64,000 bases of DNA, from contig NZ_LVEJ01000003.1 of the NCBI RefSeq assembly GCF_001648775.1, forward strand, positions 124,001 to 188,000. Reading direction: 5' to 3'. Shown here piece by piece: positions 19,583-28,625 of this stretch. The notes under the pieces were generated by a model. The model was given only the letters and a program-made list of their open reading frames with translations, did no database searches and had not been told where the DNA came from. The DNA is from Pseudomonas fluorescens (GTDB lineage Bacteria > Pseudomonadota > Gammaproteobacteria > Pseudomonadales > Pseudomonadaceae). Both the position numbers and the translations under genes were made by a program. How positions within the stretch are numbered: position 1 is the stretch's first letter; every line of letters begins with the position of its first letter.

Positions 19583-20185
19583 ATGACCGCGCCCTGGCAG
19601 CCGTTGCTCGACTGGTGGTTCGGACAAGCCGAATCACCGGACGACATTTCGGCTGACAAGGGCAAGTTGTGGTTCGGTAAGCGAGACAGCCAAGACCTCG
19701 AAGCGCAGACGCGTTTCGGGGTCTTTGTCGATCAGGCCCTGGCCGGCGAATTGACCGAGTGGACGCAACGTCCCGAAGGTTGGCTGGCGGTAGTGCTGCT
19801 GCTCGATCAACTGCCACGAATGATTTTTCGTGATACCCCCAAAGCCTTCTCCGGCGATCTGCGCGCACAGAAACTCGTCGCGCAAGGTATTGCTGCGGAT
19901 TTTGATCGGCAGTTGAAACCGATCCAGCGTGTGTTCATTTATCTGGTGTTCGAACACTGCGAAAACCTCGCGGTGCAGAATGAGGCGGTTTCCAGATTTA
20001 TCGAACTGGTGGCTGAACAGCCGGAAGCGGAGCGGTCGGTGTTTGCCGACAATCTGGATTATGCCGAGCGGCATCAAAAGGTGATTGCACGGTTTGGCCG
20101 GTTTCCGCATCGCAATGCGGTGTTGGGGCGGGAGTCTACGGCTGAGGAGTTGGTGTTTCTTTCCGAACCTGGGTCAAGGTTTTAA
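19583..20185 (+). CDS. DUF924 family protein
   Basis: This 200-residue cytoplasmic protein begins with an aromatic-rich helix (PWQPLLDWWFGQAESPDD), and WFGKRD follows at about 32. The segment LLLDQLPRMIFRDTPKAFSGD is the family hallmark. The fold is predicted to be all-alpha, TPR-like. Biochemical role unknown. It lies 3 bp after fbp, so it is probably translated from the same message. Confidence 0.88.
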   Translation: MTAPWQPLLDWWFGQAESPDDISADKGKLWFGKRDSQDLEAQTRFGVFVDQALAGELTEWTQRPEGWLAVVLLLDQLPRMIFRDTPKAFSGDLRAQKLVAQGIAADFDRQLKPIQRVFIYLVFEHCENLAVQNEAVSRFIELVAEQPEAERSVFADNLDYAERHQKVIARFGRFPHRNAVLGRESTAEELVFLSEPGSRF

Positions 20186-20192
20186 GGGCTTA

Positions 20193-20352
20193 CCCTCACC
20201 CTAGCCCTCTCCCGGAGGGAGAGGGGACTGACCGAGGTGGATGTTGGAGGTACATCGACTTGAGATATCGAGTCGAACTCAGGTCTGGAACATCCCCCGA
20301 TCGGCTCCCTTTCCCCCTCGCCCCCCTGGGGGAGAGGGCTGGGGTGAGGGGG
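20193..20352. repeat. MITE-like dispersed repeat, copy 3 (subtype A)
   Basis: Same ends and core as copy 1 (TACATCGACTTGAGATATCG, GTCGAACTCAGG, CGGCTCCC) in the same orientation, about 160 bp. It fills the whole gap between two convergent genes, the DUF924 gene and the chemoreceptor gene. Confidence 0.82.
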
Positions 20353-20367
20353 TAAGGCTCTTGATCT

Positions 20368-22260
20368 TCAGATGCGGAAGCTGCCGACCAATTGCTTCAG
20401 GCGCGCCGCCTGCTGCTCCAGATCCGAGCACGCCCGCAACGTCGCCTGCAAGTTCTCCACACCTTCCTGATTCAGCGTGTTGATCTCGTTGATATCGACA
20501 TTGATCGACTCGACTACAGCGGTCTGCTCTTCCGTCGCCGTGGCCACCGACTGGTTCATCCCGTCGATTTCGCCGATACGCTGAGTCACGCTGCCCAACC
20601 GCTCGCCCGCCTGGTTGGCGATGCCGACGCTGTTTTCGCTTTCGCGCTGGCTCTCGGTCATGATGCTGACCGCCTGACGCGCGCCGACCTGCAGCTCTTC
20701 GATCATCTTCTGCACTTGCTGCGCCGAATCCTGGGTGCGGTGCGCCAGGTTGCGCACTTCATCGGCGACCACGGCGAAACCACGACCGGCTTCACCCGCC
20801 CGCGCCGCTTCGATCGCGGCGTTGAGCGCGAGCAGGTTGGTCTGCTGGGAAATGCTGGTGATCACTTCGAGAATCTGGCCGATGTTCACCGTGTTGCTGT
20901 TCAGTGTTTCGATGTTGCCACACGAATCGCTGATCTTCGCCGACAGCTGCTGCATGGCCTGGATGGTTTTATCCACCACCTGCTGACCGTCGACCGCGAG
21001 GCTGCGCGCATCGCTGGAATGCTGCGAGGCGAGGGCGGCGTTCTGGGCGATTTCCTGGGCGGCGGCGCCGAGCTGATTGATTGCGGCGGCGACGCTGTTG
21101 GTGCGGGTGGCTTGCTGGTCGGAGTTGTACATTGACGAGTTCGACGCGGCGACCACGCGCAGGGCGACTTCGTTGACCTGGCCGGTGGCCGAGGACACTT
21201 CGCGGATCGAGGTGTGGATGCGCTCGACGAAGCGGTTGAACGAAGTGCCCAGCGCGCCGAATTCGTCGTTGCCGTGAATCACCAGACGTTTGGTCAGGTC
21301 GCCTTCGCCTTCAGCGATGTCGTGCATCGCGCGGCCCATGGTCAGCAACGGCTGCATCAGCACGCGGATCAACATGCCGAGCAGGGCGATGATGATCACC
21401 ACCGCGATGACCATGGCGATCAGCGCCGAGGTGCGGAACTCGCTGAGCATCGAAAACGCGGTGTCTTTGTCCAGCACCAGCGCCACATACCAGTTGGCCG
21501 ACGGCACGCCGTTGACGTGGGTGAAGGAGATCAACTGCGTCTTGCCGTCGAACTCGACTTCCTTCAGGCCCGGGCTGACTTTCGGCGCACCGTTTGGATA
21601 GGCTTCGGCGAGAGTCTTGAGCACCAGTTTGCTGTCCGGGTGGATCAGGATCTTGCCCTCGCTGCTGACGATGAACGCGTGGCCGTGGCCGCCGAAGTTC
21701 AGCGAGTTGATGATCGCGCTGACGCTGGTCAGATCGATGTCGGCACCGGCGACGCCGAGCATCTGGCCCTGGCGCTGCACCGGCGTGGCGACGGTGATCA
21801 CCAGTTTGCCCGAGGACGCGGCGATATACGGTTCGGTAACGATGGTCTGCTGCGCGCTGTTGGCGGCTTTGTACCAGCCGCGTGCGCGTGGATCGTAATC
21901 CGGCGCGCGGTTGCCGGCCGGTACCGAGAACATTACGCCGTCAGCACCACCGAAGTAGCTGAGCTGGAAATTGCCGGTGTAAGCGGGCAGGTCGATGATG
22001 CGTTTCAGACTGGCGGGGGCGTTACCGTCGACAGTCACTTGTTGCGACAGCGATTGCAGCAACTGAATGCGGCTTTCCAGCCAGGTCTGAATGTTGCTGG
22101 TGGTCAGGCTGCCCAGTTCCTGCATCGACGCTTCGGTGCTGCTGCTCAGGGCTTCGCGCTGTCGATAGTCGTTGAAGAAAATGAAACAGGCGAACGCAAC
22201 GGCCACCACGAGGGCGGCAGCCAACAAGATCTTGTGGCTGAATTTCATGTTTCTGGTCAT
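20368..22260 (-). CDS. Methyl-accepting chemotaxis protein, PctA/B/C-like amino-acid receptor
   Basis: This 630-residue transmembrane chemoreceptor has an N-terminal membrane helix (about 9-30) and a periplasmic double-Cache domain (about 35-275). A second helix (about 280-300) leads into HAMP, then the cytoplasmic signalling domain with the hairpin tip [20 protein letters not shown]. The membrane-distal Cache module carries the amino-acid-binding residues known from PctA-type receptors: Tyr122, Arg127, Trp129, Tyr130, Tyr145 and Asp174. I therefore infer sensing of L-amino acids. There is no C-terminal CheR/CheB pentapeptide. The start is uncertain: ATG at 22260 or at 22248. The frame is open upstream to 22356. 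Confidence 0.92.
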   Translation of the reverse strand: MTRNMKFSHKILLAAALVVAVAFACFIFFNDYRQREALSSSTEASMQELGSLTTSNIQTWLESRIQLLQSLSQQVTVDGNAPASLKRIIDLPAYTGNFQLSYFGGADGVMFSVPAGNRAPDYDPRARGWYKAANSAQQTIVTEPYIAASSGKLVITVATPVQRQGQMLGVAGADIDLTSVSAIINSLNFGGHGHAFIVSSEGKILIHPDSKLVLKTLAEAYPNGAPKVSPGLKEVEFDGKTQLISFTHVNGVPSANWYVALVLDKDTAFSMLSEFRTSALIAMVIAVVIIIALLGMLIRVLMQPLLTMGRAMHDIAEGEGDLTKRLVIHGNDEFGALGTSFNRFVERIHTSIREVSSATGQVNEVALRVVAASNSSMYNSDQQATRTNSVAAAINQLGAAAQEIAQNAALASQHSSDARSLAVDGQQVVDKTIQAMQQLSAKISDSCGNIETLNSNTVNIGQILEVITSISQQTNLLALNAAIEAARAGEAGRGFAVVADEVRNLAHRTQDSAQQVQKMIEELQVGARQAVSIMTESQRESENSVGIANQAGERLGSVTQRIGEIDGMNQSVATATEEQTAVVESINVDINEINTLNQEGVENLQATLRACSDLEQQAARLKQLVGSFRI

Positions 22261-22541
22261 CGAATGAACTACCGCGAAGGGGCTGGTCAAGAAAGGGCGG
22301 CAATTTGCCACACTCGGGGGCTTTGCGCTGCTCTTATTTCGACCGCGGAGCGCCAAAGATTAGGCGTCTTTTGCGAAAGGCGACGAAATGCTCAATAGCC
22401 CTACAAAGTGTCTGATTTATCGGCAAAAGCCGGACGGGCGGGCTAATAAATAGCCCTTCACCCACGGAACCAGATGAGGGTTTTCTCTTCTAAGCTTCTG
22501 GTTGGCACCATGCCATCCCCCCTCGTTCCAGGAGTTACACC

Positions 22542-22796
22542 ATGTCGCTGCGATCTATCGCCCTTCTGTCGTTTTGCGTGCTGTTGGCCGCATGCAGCAA
22601 GGTCAATCAGGAAAACTATTCGAAGCTCTCGGCCGGCATGGCCAAGGCCGAAGTCGAGACCCTGCTCGGCAAACCGACTGATTGCTCGGGCGCGCTCGGC
22701 ATGTCCAGTTGCACCTGGGGCGACAAGAACAGCTTTATCAGCGTGCAGTACGCCGGTGACAAAGTGCTGATGTTTTCCGGCCAAGGCCTGAAGTAA
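22542..22796 (+). CDS. Small lipoprotein, SmpA/OmlA-like
   Basis: This 84-residue lipoprotein has signal peptide MSLRSIALLSFCVLLAAC with lipobox LLAAC (Cys18). The mature part contains NYSKLSAGMAKAEVETLLGKPT, the short helix-loop pattern of the SmpA/OmlA (BamE-like) superfamily, followed by beta strands and two more cysteines (DCSGALGMSSC). Preceded by a CAGGAG ribosome-binding site. Residue +2 is Ser, so it should go to the outer membrane. The exact role is unknown; it is too short to be BamE itself. The lipocalin gene follows 30 bp downstream. Confidence 0.85.
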   Translation: MSLRSIALLSFCVLLAACSKVNQENYSKLSAGMAKAEVETLLGKPTDCSGALGMSSCTWGDKNSFISVQYAGDKVLMFSGQGLK

Positions 22797-22826
22797 ACCG
22801 GGGCTTCGCGCCCACGGAGAAGAAAA

Positions 22827-23396
22827 ATGAAGCGGTTATTGCTGATCCTTTTTGCCGGCCTGGTACTGGCCGGCTGCGCCACTTCCGGCGTCGACCCGTT
22901 GGCGCCGAAAACCGTCAACAGCGTCAATCTCAAGCGCTATCAGGGCACTTGGTATGAGCTGGCGCGCTTGCCGATGTATTTCCAGCGCAATTGCGCGCAG
23001 TCCGAAGCTCATTACACCCTTAAGCCTGACGGTAATGTCGCGGTGCTCAATCGCTGCCTGACCCCGGACTGGCAATGGGAAGAAGTGAAGGGCACGGCTT
23101 CTCCACAGGTGCCGGGTAAAACCGACAAATTGTGGGTCGAGTTCGATACCTGGTTCTCGCGTCTGATTCCGGGTGTGGCGAAAGGCGAATACTGGGTGTT
23201 GTACGTCAGCGATGACTACAAGACCGCCATCGTCGGCGACCCGAGTCGCAAGTACATGTGGTTGTTGTCGCGCACGCCGACCGTTAATGGTGTGGTGCGT
23301 GAAGAACTGCTGAGCAAGGCGCGTCAGCAGGGCTATGACACCACGCGCTTGATCTGGCGGGCATCGGATCGGCAGATGGCCAAGACCTCGAATTAA
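22827..23396 (+). CDS. blc: Outer-membrane lipocalin lipoprotein Blc
   Basis: This is a 189-residue bacterial lipocalin. It has a lipoprotein signal MKRLLLILFAGLVLAGC (lipobox LAGC, Cys17) and then the lipocalin GxW motif in YQGTWYELARLPMYFQRNC. A later strand YWVLYVSDDYKTAIVGDPSRKYMWLLSRTP is typical of Blc. It is predicted to bind lysophospholipid or fatty acids at the inner face of the outer membrane. Likely co-transcribed with the small lipoprotein gene upstream. Confidence 0.94.
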   Translation: MKRLLLILFAGLVLAGCATSGVDPLAPKTVNSVNLKRYQGTWYELARLPMYFQRNCAQSEAHYTLKPDGNVAVLNRCLTPDWQWEEVKGTASPQVPGKTDKLWVEFDTWFSRLIPGVAKGEYWVLYVSDDYKTAIVGDPSRKYMWLLSRTPTVNGVVREELLSKARQQGYDTTRLIWRASDRQMAKTSN

Positions 23397-23414
23397 GCAT
23401 CGCCACAAATCAAA

Positions 23415-23506
23415 TGTGGGAGCGAGCCTGCTCGCGAAGGGGGCGTGTCAGTTAACGAAAATGTTGACTGATACCACCGCTTTCGCGAGCAGGCTCGCTC
23501 CCACAT
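23415..23506. repeat. REP pair (inverted, REPIN type)
   Basis: Two inward-facing CCTG/CAGG-centred REP units separated by about 50 bp, lying between the ends of the convergent genes blc and hutF. Confidence 0.9.
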
Positions 23507-23518
23507 TTTTGTTTTGTG

Positions 23519-24883
23519 TCAGCCTAAAAGGTCGCGCAGGACCTGGGTGAACGCGCGCGCACTGTCCTCTTCCCCTGCATGCCGACCATCGCGCACAACC
23601 CACTGGCCATTGACCAGCACATCGCGCACTTGGCGATCGCCACCGGCAAACAACCAGCGATTCAAAATCCCGTCACCGCTGGCGGTCGCCAGATACGGAT
23701 CGCTGCCATCGAGCACAATCCAGTCCGCCCGCTTGCCAACTTCCAGCGCACCAACCGGCTGACCCATCGCTTGCGCACCGCCATCCAGCGCTGCGTCATA
23801 CAGTGTGCGTCCGACCATCGGCTGATCCGCGCCATACAAGCGATTACGCCGCTGATCGCGCAGACGCTGACCGTATTCCAGCCAGCGCAGCTCTTCCACC
23901 ACACTGAGCGACACATGGCTGTCGGAACCGATGCCCATGCGTCCGCCCTGCGCGAGGAAATCCACCGCCGGGAAAATCCCGTCGCCCAAATTGGCTTCGG
24001 TGGTCAGACACAGACCGGCGATGGCGCGACTCTTGGCCATCAGCGTCACTTCTTCCGGGTTGGCGTGGGTCGCGTGGACCAGGCACCAGCGCTGATCGAC
24101 TTCGGCATTTTCGTACAGCCATTGCAGCGGGCGACGACCGCTCCAGCTCAGGCAGTCATCGACTTCTTTCTGCTGCTCGGCAATGTGAATATGCACCGGG
24201 CATTGCTTGTCGCTGGCCGCCAAGACTTCGCTGATCTGCTGTGGCGTGACCGCGCGTAACGAGTGGAAACACAGACCCAGCGATTGCGCCTTTTGCTGCG
24301 CCAATAACGGCTGCAAACGTGATTGCAGATTCAGGTAATTTTCGGTGCTGTTGATAAAGCGGCGCTGGCCGTCATTCGGCGTCTGGCCGCCAAAACCGGA
24401 GTGGCTGTAGAGCACTGGCAGCAGGGTCAGACCGATGCCGCTTTCGCTCGCGGCCTGGCTGATGCGCAACGCCAGTTCAGCCGGATCGGCGTAAGGCTGG
24501 CCATTGCTGTCGTGGTGCACATAGTGAAATTCGGCGACAGAGGTGTAACCGGCCTTGAGCATTTCGATGTACAGCTGACGGGCGATCACGCCGAGCTGAT
24601 CCGGGCTGATTTTTCCGACGAGCCGATACATCAGATCGCGCCAGGTCCAGAAACTGTCGTTCGGATTGCCGGCCACTTCAGCCAGCCCCGCCATCGCCCG
24701 CTGGAAAGCATGCGAGTGCAGATTGGGCATCCCCGGCAACAACGGCCCGCTTAGTCGCTCGGCGCCATCTGCGGTGGAATCGGCCTGGATTTGGGTCAGC
24801 AGGCCCTCGGCGCTGACCTCAAGACGTACATTGTTGGCCCATCCGTTAGGCAGCAGCGCGCGTTCGGCAAAGAAGGCGGACAT
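23519..24883 (-). CDS. hutF: Formimidoylglutamate deiminase
   Basis: HutF converts N-formimidoyl-L-glutamate to N-formyl-L-glutamate plus ammonia, the branch of the five-step histidine pathway used by pseudomonads. The 454-residue protein is an amidohydrolase-superfamily TIM barrel with the metal motif HSH in PGMPNLHSHAFQRAMAG, then CFHSLRAV, HIHIAEQ and GIGSDSHVSL. It is transcribed alone, divergent from hutC. A TGTA-TA-TACA palindrome between the two genes is the likely HutC operator. Confidence 0.96.
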   Translation of the reverse strand: MSAFFAERALLPNGWANNVRLEVSAEGLLTQIQADSTADGAERLSGPLLPGMPNLHSHAFQRAMAGLAEVAGNPNDSFWTWRDLMYRLVGKISPDQLGVIARQLYIEMLKAGYTSVAEFHYVHHDSNGQPYADPAELALRISQAASESGIGLTLLPVLYSHSGFGGQTPNDGQRRFINSTENYLNLQSRLQPLLAQQKAQSLGLCFHSLRAVTPQQISEVLAASDKQCPVHIHIAEQQKEVDDCLSWSGRRPLQWLYENAEVDQRWCLVHATHANPEEVTLMAKSRAIAGLCLTTEANLGDGIFPAVDFLAQGGRMGIGSDSHVSLSVVEELRWLEYGQRLRDQRRNRLYGADQPMVGRTLYDAALDGGAQAMGQPVGALEVGKRADWIVLDGSDPYLATASGDGILNRWLFAGGDRQVRDVLVNGQWVVRDGRHAGEEDSARAFTQVLRDLLG

Positions 24884-24909
24884 GGTTCAGCACCCCATCG
24901 TGTGTTATT

Positions 24910-24919
24910 TGTATATACA
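24910..24919. promoter_or_regulatory. HutC operator between hutF and hutC
   Basis: TGTATATACA is a perfect palindrome of the TGTA-N2-TACA form reported for HutC, with a second overlapping TATACAGAC stretch to its right. It lies 27 bp upstream of the hutF start and 72 bp upstream of the hutC start, so it can serve both directions (autoregulation of hutCD). Confidence 0.65.
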
Positions 24920-24990
24920 TATACAGACGTTTGCCTGCCCGGTAAACTCCGGCAAGCTAGCCACTTTCATCCAATGAACAGGGATCCACC

Positions 24991-25740
24991 GTGCCGACTC
25001 CGCCTCCAGTCTCCCCGTTGGCCGCGAACATGGGCGACAGTCCGGCGCCCTTGTACGCCCGCGTCAAACAGATGATCACCCAGCAGATCGACAGCGGAAA
25101 CTGGCCGCCGCACTACCGCGTGCCGTCCGAAAGCGAGCTGGTCAATCAACTCGGTTTCAGCCGCATGACCATCAACCGCGCCTTGCGCGAGATGACCGCC
25201 GACGGCCTGCTGGTGCGCATGCAGGGCGTCGGCACGTTTGTCGCCGAACCGAAGAGCCAATCCGCGCTGTTCGAAGTGCACAACATCGCCGACGAAATCG
25301 CCTCCCGTGGCCATCGCCACACCTGCCAGGTCATTACCCTCGAAGAAGAGGCCGCCGGTTCCGAGCGCGCGCTGGCGCTGGACATGCGCGAAGGGCAGAA
25401 GGTGTTCCACTCGCTGATCGTGCACTACGAAAACGACATTCCGGTGCAAATCGAAGACCGTTTCGTCAATGCACTGGTCGCCCCGGAATACCTCAAGCAG
25501 GACTTCACCCTGCAAACGCCGTACGCCTATTTGAACCAGGTCGCGCCGCTGACCGAAGGCGAGCACGTGGTTGAAGCGATCCTCGCCGAATCGTCTGAAT
25601 GCAAGCTGTTGCAGATTGAAAAGGGCGAGCCGTGCTTGCTGATTCGTCGCCGCACGTGGTCGGGGCGTCAGCCGGTGACGGCGGCTCGATTGATTCACCC
25701 GGGTTCCCGCCATCGTCTGGAAGGGCGCTTTCATAAATGA
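24991..25740 (+). CDS. hutC: Histidine utilisation repressor HutC
   Basis: This is a GntR/HutC-family transcription repressor of 249 residues, released from DNA by urocanate. An N-terminal winged helix-turn-helix (about 20-88, PSESELVNQLGFSRMTINRAL) precedes a UTRA effector domain (about 105-245). GTG is taken as start at 24991; an in-frame ATG at 25030 (MGDSPAPLYARVKQ) is an alternative that would give a more usual N-terminus. It overlaps hutD by 4 bp. Expected targets here are the palindromes at 24910 and 26645. Confidence 0.95.
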   Translation: MPTPPPVSPLAANMGDSPAPLYARVKQMITQQIDSGNWPPHYRVPSESELVNQLGFSRMTINRALREMTADGLLVRMQGVGTFVAEPKSQSALFEVHNIADEIASRGHRHTCQVITLEEEAAGSERALALDMREGQKVFHSLIVHYENDIPVQIEDRFVNALVAPEYLKQDFTLQTPYAYLNQVAPLTEGEHVVEAILAESSECKLLQIEKGEPCLLIRRRTWSGRQPVTAARLIHPGSRHRLEGRFHK

Positions 25741-26306
25741 GTGCACTCAAGGTTTTACGAGCCGAAGGCTACCCGCGCATGCCGTGGAAAAACGGCGGCG
25801 GCAGCACCGAAGAAATCACCCGTGATGCCGGGGCAGGGCTGGACGGGTTTGGCTGGCGCCTGTCGATTGCCGACATCGCCGAGTCGGGCGGTTTCTCGAC
25901 GTTCGCCGGTTATCAACGAGTGATTACGGTGTTGCAGGGTGACGGCATGACCCTGTGCGTCGATGGCGACGATACGCGGCCGCTGTTACCGCTCGACCCG
26001 TTTGCCTTCAGCGGCGAGAGCCAAGTGTCCTGCACACTGCTCGGCGGTGCGATTCGTGACTTCAACCTGATCTACGCGCCACAGCGTTACAGCGCGCGGT
26101 TGCAGTGGCTGGACGGTGAGCAGCGATTCTTCAGCTCGGCGGGGACGGTGTTGGTGTTCAGTGTCAGTGAGCTGTTGGAAGTGCAGGTCGGTGACACCAC
26201 TTCGCAACTCGGTCGCCATGATTGCCTGCAACTGGACGGTAACGCCGGACTGGTTGAAGTCACCACCAATGCCGCTTGCTGCGTAATCGAACTCCTCCAA
26301 AACTGA
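25737..26306 (+). CDS. hutD: HutD family protein
   Basis: This 189-residue bicupin-like protein is of the HutD/Ves family. The family signature near the N-terminus reads YPRMPWKNGGGSTEEI, followed by GFGWRLSIADIAESGGFSTFAGYQR. HutD is not an enzyme of the pathway; in P. fluorescens it is reported to limit hut operon expression, apparently by handling formylglutamate. It overlaps the hutC stop by 4 bp (ATGA), so it is translationally coupled. Confidence 0.94.
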   Translation: MSALKVLRAEGYPRMPWKNGGGSTEEITRDAGAGLDGFGWRLSIADIAESGGFSTFAGYQRVITVLQGDGMTLCVDGDDTRPLLPLDPFAFSGESQVSCTLLGGAIRDFNLIYAPQRYSARLQWLDGEQRFFSSAGTVLVFSVSELLEVQVGDTTSQLGRHDCLQLDGNAGLVEVTTNAACCVIELLQN

Positions 26307-26315
26307 ACGCAACCC

Positions 26316-26425
26316 TCTGTGGCGAGGGAGCTTGCTCCCGCTGGAGGCCGAAGGACTCCCAATTCCGGTACACACCGATTTGGGGCCGCTTCGCAGCCCA
26401 GCGGGAGCAAGCTCCCTCGCCACAG
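26316..26425. repeat. REP pair of a second family (GTGGCGAGGGAGCTTGCTCC)
   Basis: The inverted ends are CTGTGGCGAGGGAGCTTGCTCCCGCT and its complement, separated by about 60 bp. The unit differs from the GTGGGAGCGAGC family found elsewhere in the window, and this is the only pair of its kind here. It sits just after hutD and separates hutCD from the hutU promoter. Confidence 0.85.
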
Positions 26426-26463
26426 TTGCATTCACACTTCCTGTTTCCATCCTCGCACCAACT

Positions 26464-26508
26464 TGTTACCGAACGCCCCAGCGTGGCGCAAAATCATGCC
26501 TTCGTAAC
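26464..26508 (+). promoter_or_regulatory. Possible CbrB activator site upstream of hutU
   Basis: An inverted pair TGTTAC ... GTAAC, spaced by about 34 bp, lies about 115-160 bp upstream of the sigma-54-type promoter of hutU. GTTAC/GTAAC repeats resemble published CbrB sites as I remember them, and hut genes depend on CbrAB in pseudomonads. Short motif, so chance is possible. Confidence 0.35.
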
Positions 26509-26621
26509 CATCCCCAACCTCATCGATCAATACCCACGAAAAATTTCATCCGCGCCAGAACCCTTGATTCAGGCGCTCTCCAGCCCTGCACGCAATTTTT
26601 CTTGAACGCCCCTCCCACAAG

Positions 26622-26638
26622 TTGGCCGCTTGATTGCA
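26622..26638 (+). promoter_or_regulatory. Sigma-54 promoter of the hutU-G operon
   Basis: TTGGCCGCTTGATTGCA matches the -24/-12 consensus (TTGGCACG-N4-TTGCA) with exact GG-N10-GC spacing. The predicted start is near 26649, inside the HutC palindrome, with a leader of about 140 nt before the hutU GTG. Confidence 0.75.
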
Positions 26639-26642
26639 TATG

Positions 26643-26656
26643 CTTGTATGTACAAG
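26643..26656. promoter_or_regulatory. HutC operator at the hutU start site
   Basis: CTTGTATGTACAAG is a palindrome (arms CTTGTA/TACAAG) containing TGTA-TG-TACA. It begins 4 bp after the -12 box, so a bound repressor would cover the predicted transcription start. Confidence 0.75.
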
Positions 26657-26788
26657 TAAAGACGTATGCGTATGAGTCGCTCGAGACTCTCCGCAGCGTC
26701 CACTGATTCGCTTGTCGCGCATCGAAGCGCACAGGCTGCTTGCCCACCGCCAGGGTTGGTTTGAATTGATCGCTGAGGAGTCTCTTTC

Positions 26789-28471
26789 GTGACTGATAAC
26801 AAAATGACTAAGTTTCGCGACGTCGAAATCCGTGCCGCCCGCGGCAACAAGCTGACCGCCAAGAGCTGGCTGACCGAAGCGCCGCTGCGCATGCTGATGA
26901 ACAACCTCGACCCGGAAGTCGCCGAGAACCCGAAAGAGCTGGTGGTTTACGGTGGTATCGGTCGCGCCGCGCGTAACTGGGAGTGCTACGACAAGATCGT
27001 CGAAAGCCTGACCAATCTGAACGACGACGAGACCCTGCTGGTGCAATCCGGCAAGCCGGTCGGCGTGTTCAAGACCCACAGCAACGCCCCACGCGTACTG
27101 ATCGCCAACTCAAACCTGGTGCCGCACTGGGCGAGCTGGGAGCACTTCAACGAACTCGACGCCAAAGGTCTGGCCATGTACGGCCAGATGACCGCCGGCA
27201 GCTGGATCTACATCGGCAGCCAGGGCATCGTTCAAGGCACCTACGAAACCTTCGTTGAAGCCGGTCGCCAGCACTACAACGACAACCTCACCGGCAAGTG
27301 GGTGTTGACCGCTGGCCTCGGTGGCATGGGCGGCGCACAACCGCTGGCGGCAACCCTGGCCGGCGCTTGCTCGCTGAACATCGAATGCCAACAAGTGAGT
27401 ATCGATTTCCGCCTGAAAAGCCGTTACGTCGACGAGCAAGCCAAAGACCTCGACGACGCCCTGGCGCGCATCGACAAATACACCAAAGAAGGCAAAGCGA
27501 TCTCCATCGCCCTGCTGGGTAACGCCGCAGAAATTCTCCCGGAACTGGTCAAGCGCGGCCTGCGCCCGGACATGGTCACCGACCAGACCAGCGCCCACGA
27601 CCCGCTCAACGGTTACCTGCCCGCCGGCTGGACCTGGGACGAATACCGCGCCCGCGCCAAGACCGAGCCGGCCGCTGTGATCAGAGCCGCCAAGCAGTCG
27701 ATGGCCGTGCACGTCAAAGCCATGCTGGAATTCCAGAAACAAGGCATTCCAACCTTCGACTACGGCAACAACATCCGTCAGATGGCGCAGGAAGAAGGCG
27801 TCGAAAACGCGTTCGACTTCCCAGGTTTCGTACCGGCTTACATCCGTCCTTTGTTCTGCCGTGGCATCGGCCCGTTCCGTTGGGCGGCACTGTCGGGCGA
27901 TCCGCAAGACATCTACAAAACCGACGCCAAGGTCAAAGAGCTGATCCCGGACGACGCCCACCTGCACAACTGGCTGGACATGGCCCGCGAGCGCATCAGC
28001 TTCCAGGGTCTGCCGGCACGTATCTGCTGGGTCGGCCTGGGCCTGCGCGCCAAGCTCGGCCTGGCCTTCAACGAGATGGTGCGCAGCGGTGAGCTGTCGG
28101 CGCCGATCGTCATCGGTCGCGACCACCTCGACTCCGGCTCGGTCGCAAGCCCCAACCGTGAAACCGAATCGATGCAGGACGGTTCCGACGCTGTGTCCGA
28201 CTGGCCACTGCTTAACGCTTTGCTGAATACCGCGAGCGGCGCGACCTGGGTTTCGCTGCACCACGGCGGCGGCGTCGGCATGGGCTTCTCGCAGCACTCG
28301 GGCATGGTGATTGTCTGCGACGGTACGGACGAAGCGGCCGAGCGCATTGCCCGCGTGCTGCACAACGACCCGGCCACCGGTGTCATGCGCCACGCCGATG
28401 CCGGTTACCAGATCGCCATCGACTGCGCCAAGGAACAGGGGCTGAACCTGCCGATGATTACCGGTAAATAA
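26789..28471 (+). CDS. hutU: Urocanate hydratase
   Basis: HutU hydrates urocanate to imidazolone propionate with tightly bound NAD+, the second step of histidine breakdown. At 560 residues it matches the family. Visible blocks are [31 protein letters not shown], the NAD-binding [17 protein letters not shown], and the C-terminal [16 protein letters not shown]. The GTG start at 26789 is preceded by GAGGAG at 8 bp. An A-rich stretch AACAAAAT in codons 3-5 may bind Crc/Hfq. First gene of the large hut operon. Confidence 0.98.
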   Translation: MTDNKMTKFRDVEIRAARGNKLTAKSWLTEAPLRMLMNNLDPEVAENPKELVVYGGIGRAARNWECYDKIVESLTNLNDDETLLVQSGKPVGVFKTHSNAPRVLIANSNLVPHWASWEHFNELDAKGLAMYGQMTAGSWIYIGSQGIVQGTYETFVEAGRQHYNDNLTGKWVLTAGLGGMGGAQPLAATLAGACSLNIECQQVSIDFRLKSRYVDEQAKDLDDALARIDKYTKEGKAISIALLGNAAEILPELVKRGLRPDMVTDQTSAHDPLNGYLPAGWTWDEYRARAKTEPAAVIRAAKQSMAVHVKAMLEFQKQGIPTFDYGNNIRQMAQEEGVENAFDFPGFVPAYIRPLFCRGIGPFRWAALSGDPQDIYKTDAKVKELIPDDAHLHNWLDMARERISFQGLPARICWVGLGLRAKLGLAFNEMVRSGELSAPIVIGRDHLDSGSVASPNRETESMQDGSDAVSDWPLLNALLNTASGATWVSLHHGGGVGMGFSQHSGMVIVCDGTDEAAERIARVLHNDPATGVMRHADAGYQIAIDCAKEQGLNLPMITGK

Positions 28472-28480
28472 ACGCACAAC

Positions 28481-28573
28481 CCTGTGGGAGCGAGCCTGCT
28501 CGCGAATGCGGTCTGTCAGCCAACACATCTGTTGAATGTGCTGACGCCTTCGCGAGCAGGCTCGCTCCCACAG
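28481..28573. repeat. REP pair (inverted, REPIN type) inside the hut operon
   Basis: Two inward-facing CCTG/CAGG-centred REP units between hutU and the permease gene. As a long mRNA hairpin it could lower downstream expression or protect the hutU message. Confidence 0.88.
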
Positions 28574-28600
28574 TAGTGCGCAAGACGCTCAGTGAACTCG

Positions 28601-28608
28601 AATAACAA
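28601..28608 (+). promoter_or_regulatory. Crc/Hfq-type A-rich motif before the urocanate permease
   Basis: AATAACAA fits AANAANAA and lies immediately upstream of the ribosome-binding site CAGAGG (28613-28618) of the permease gene. This is the usual position for Hfq-Crc translational repression during catabolite repression. Confidence 0.5.
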
Positions 28609-28625
28609 TCCACAGAGGTTGAATC

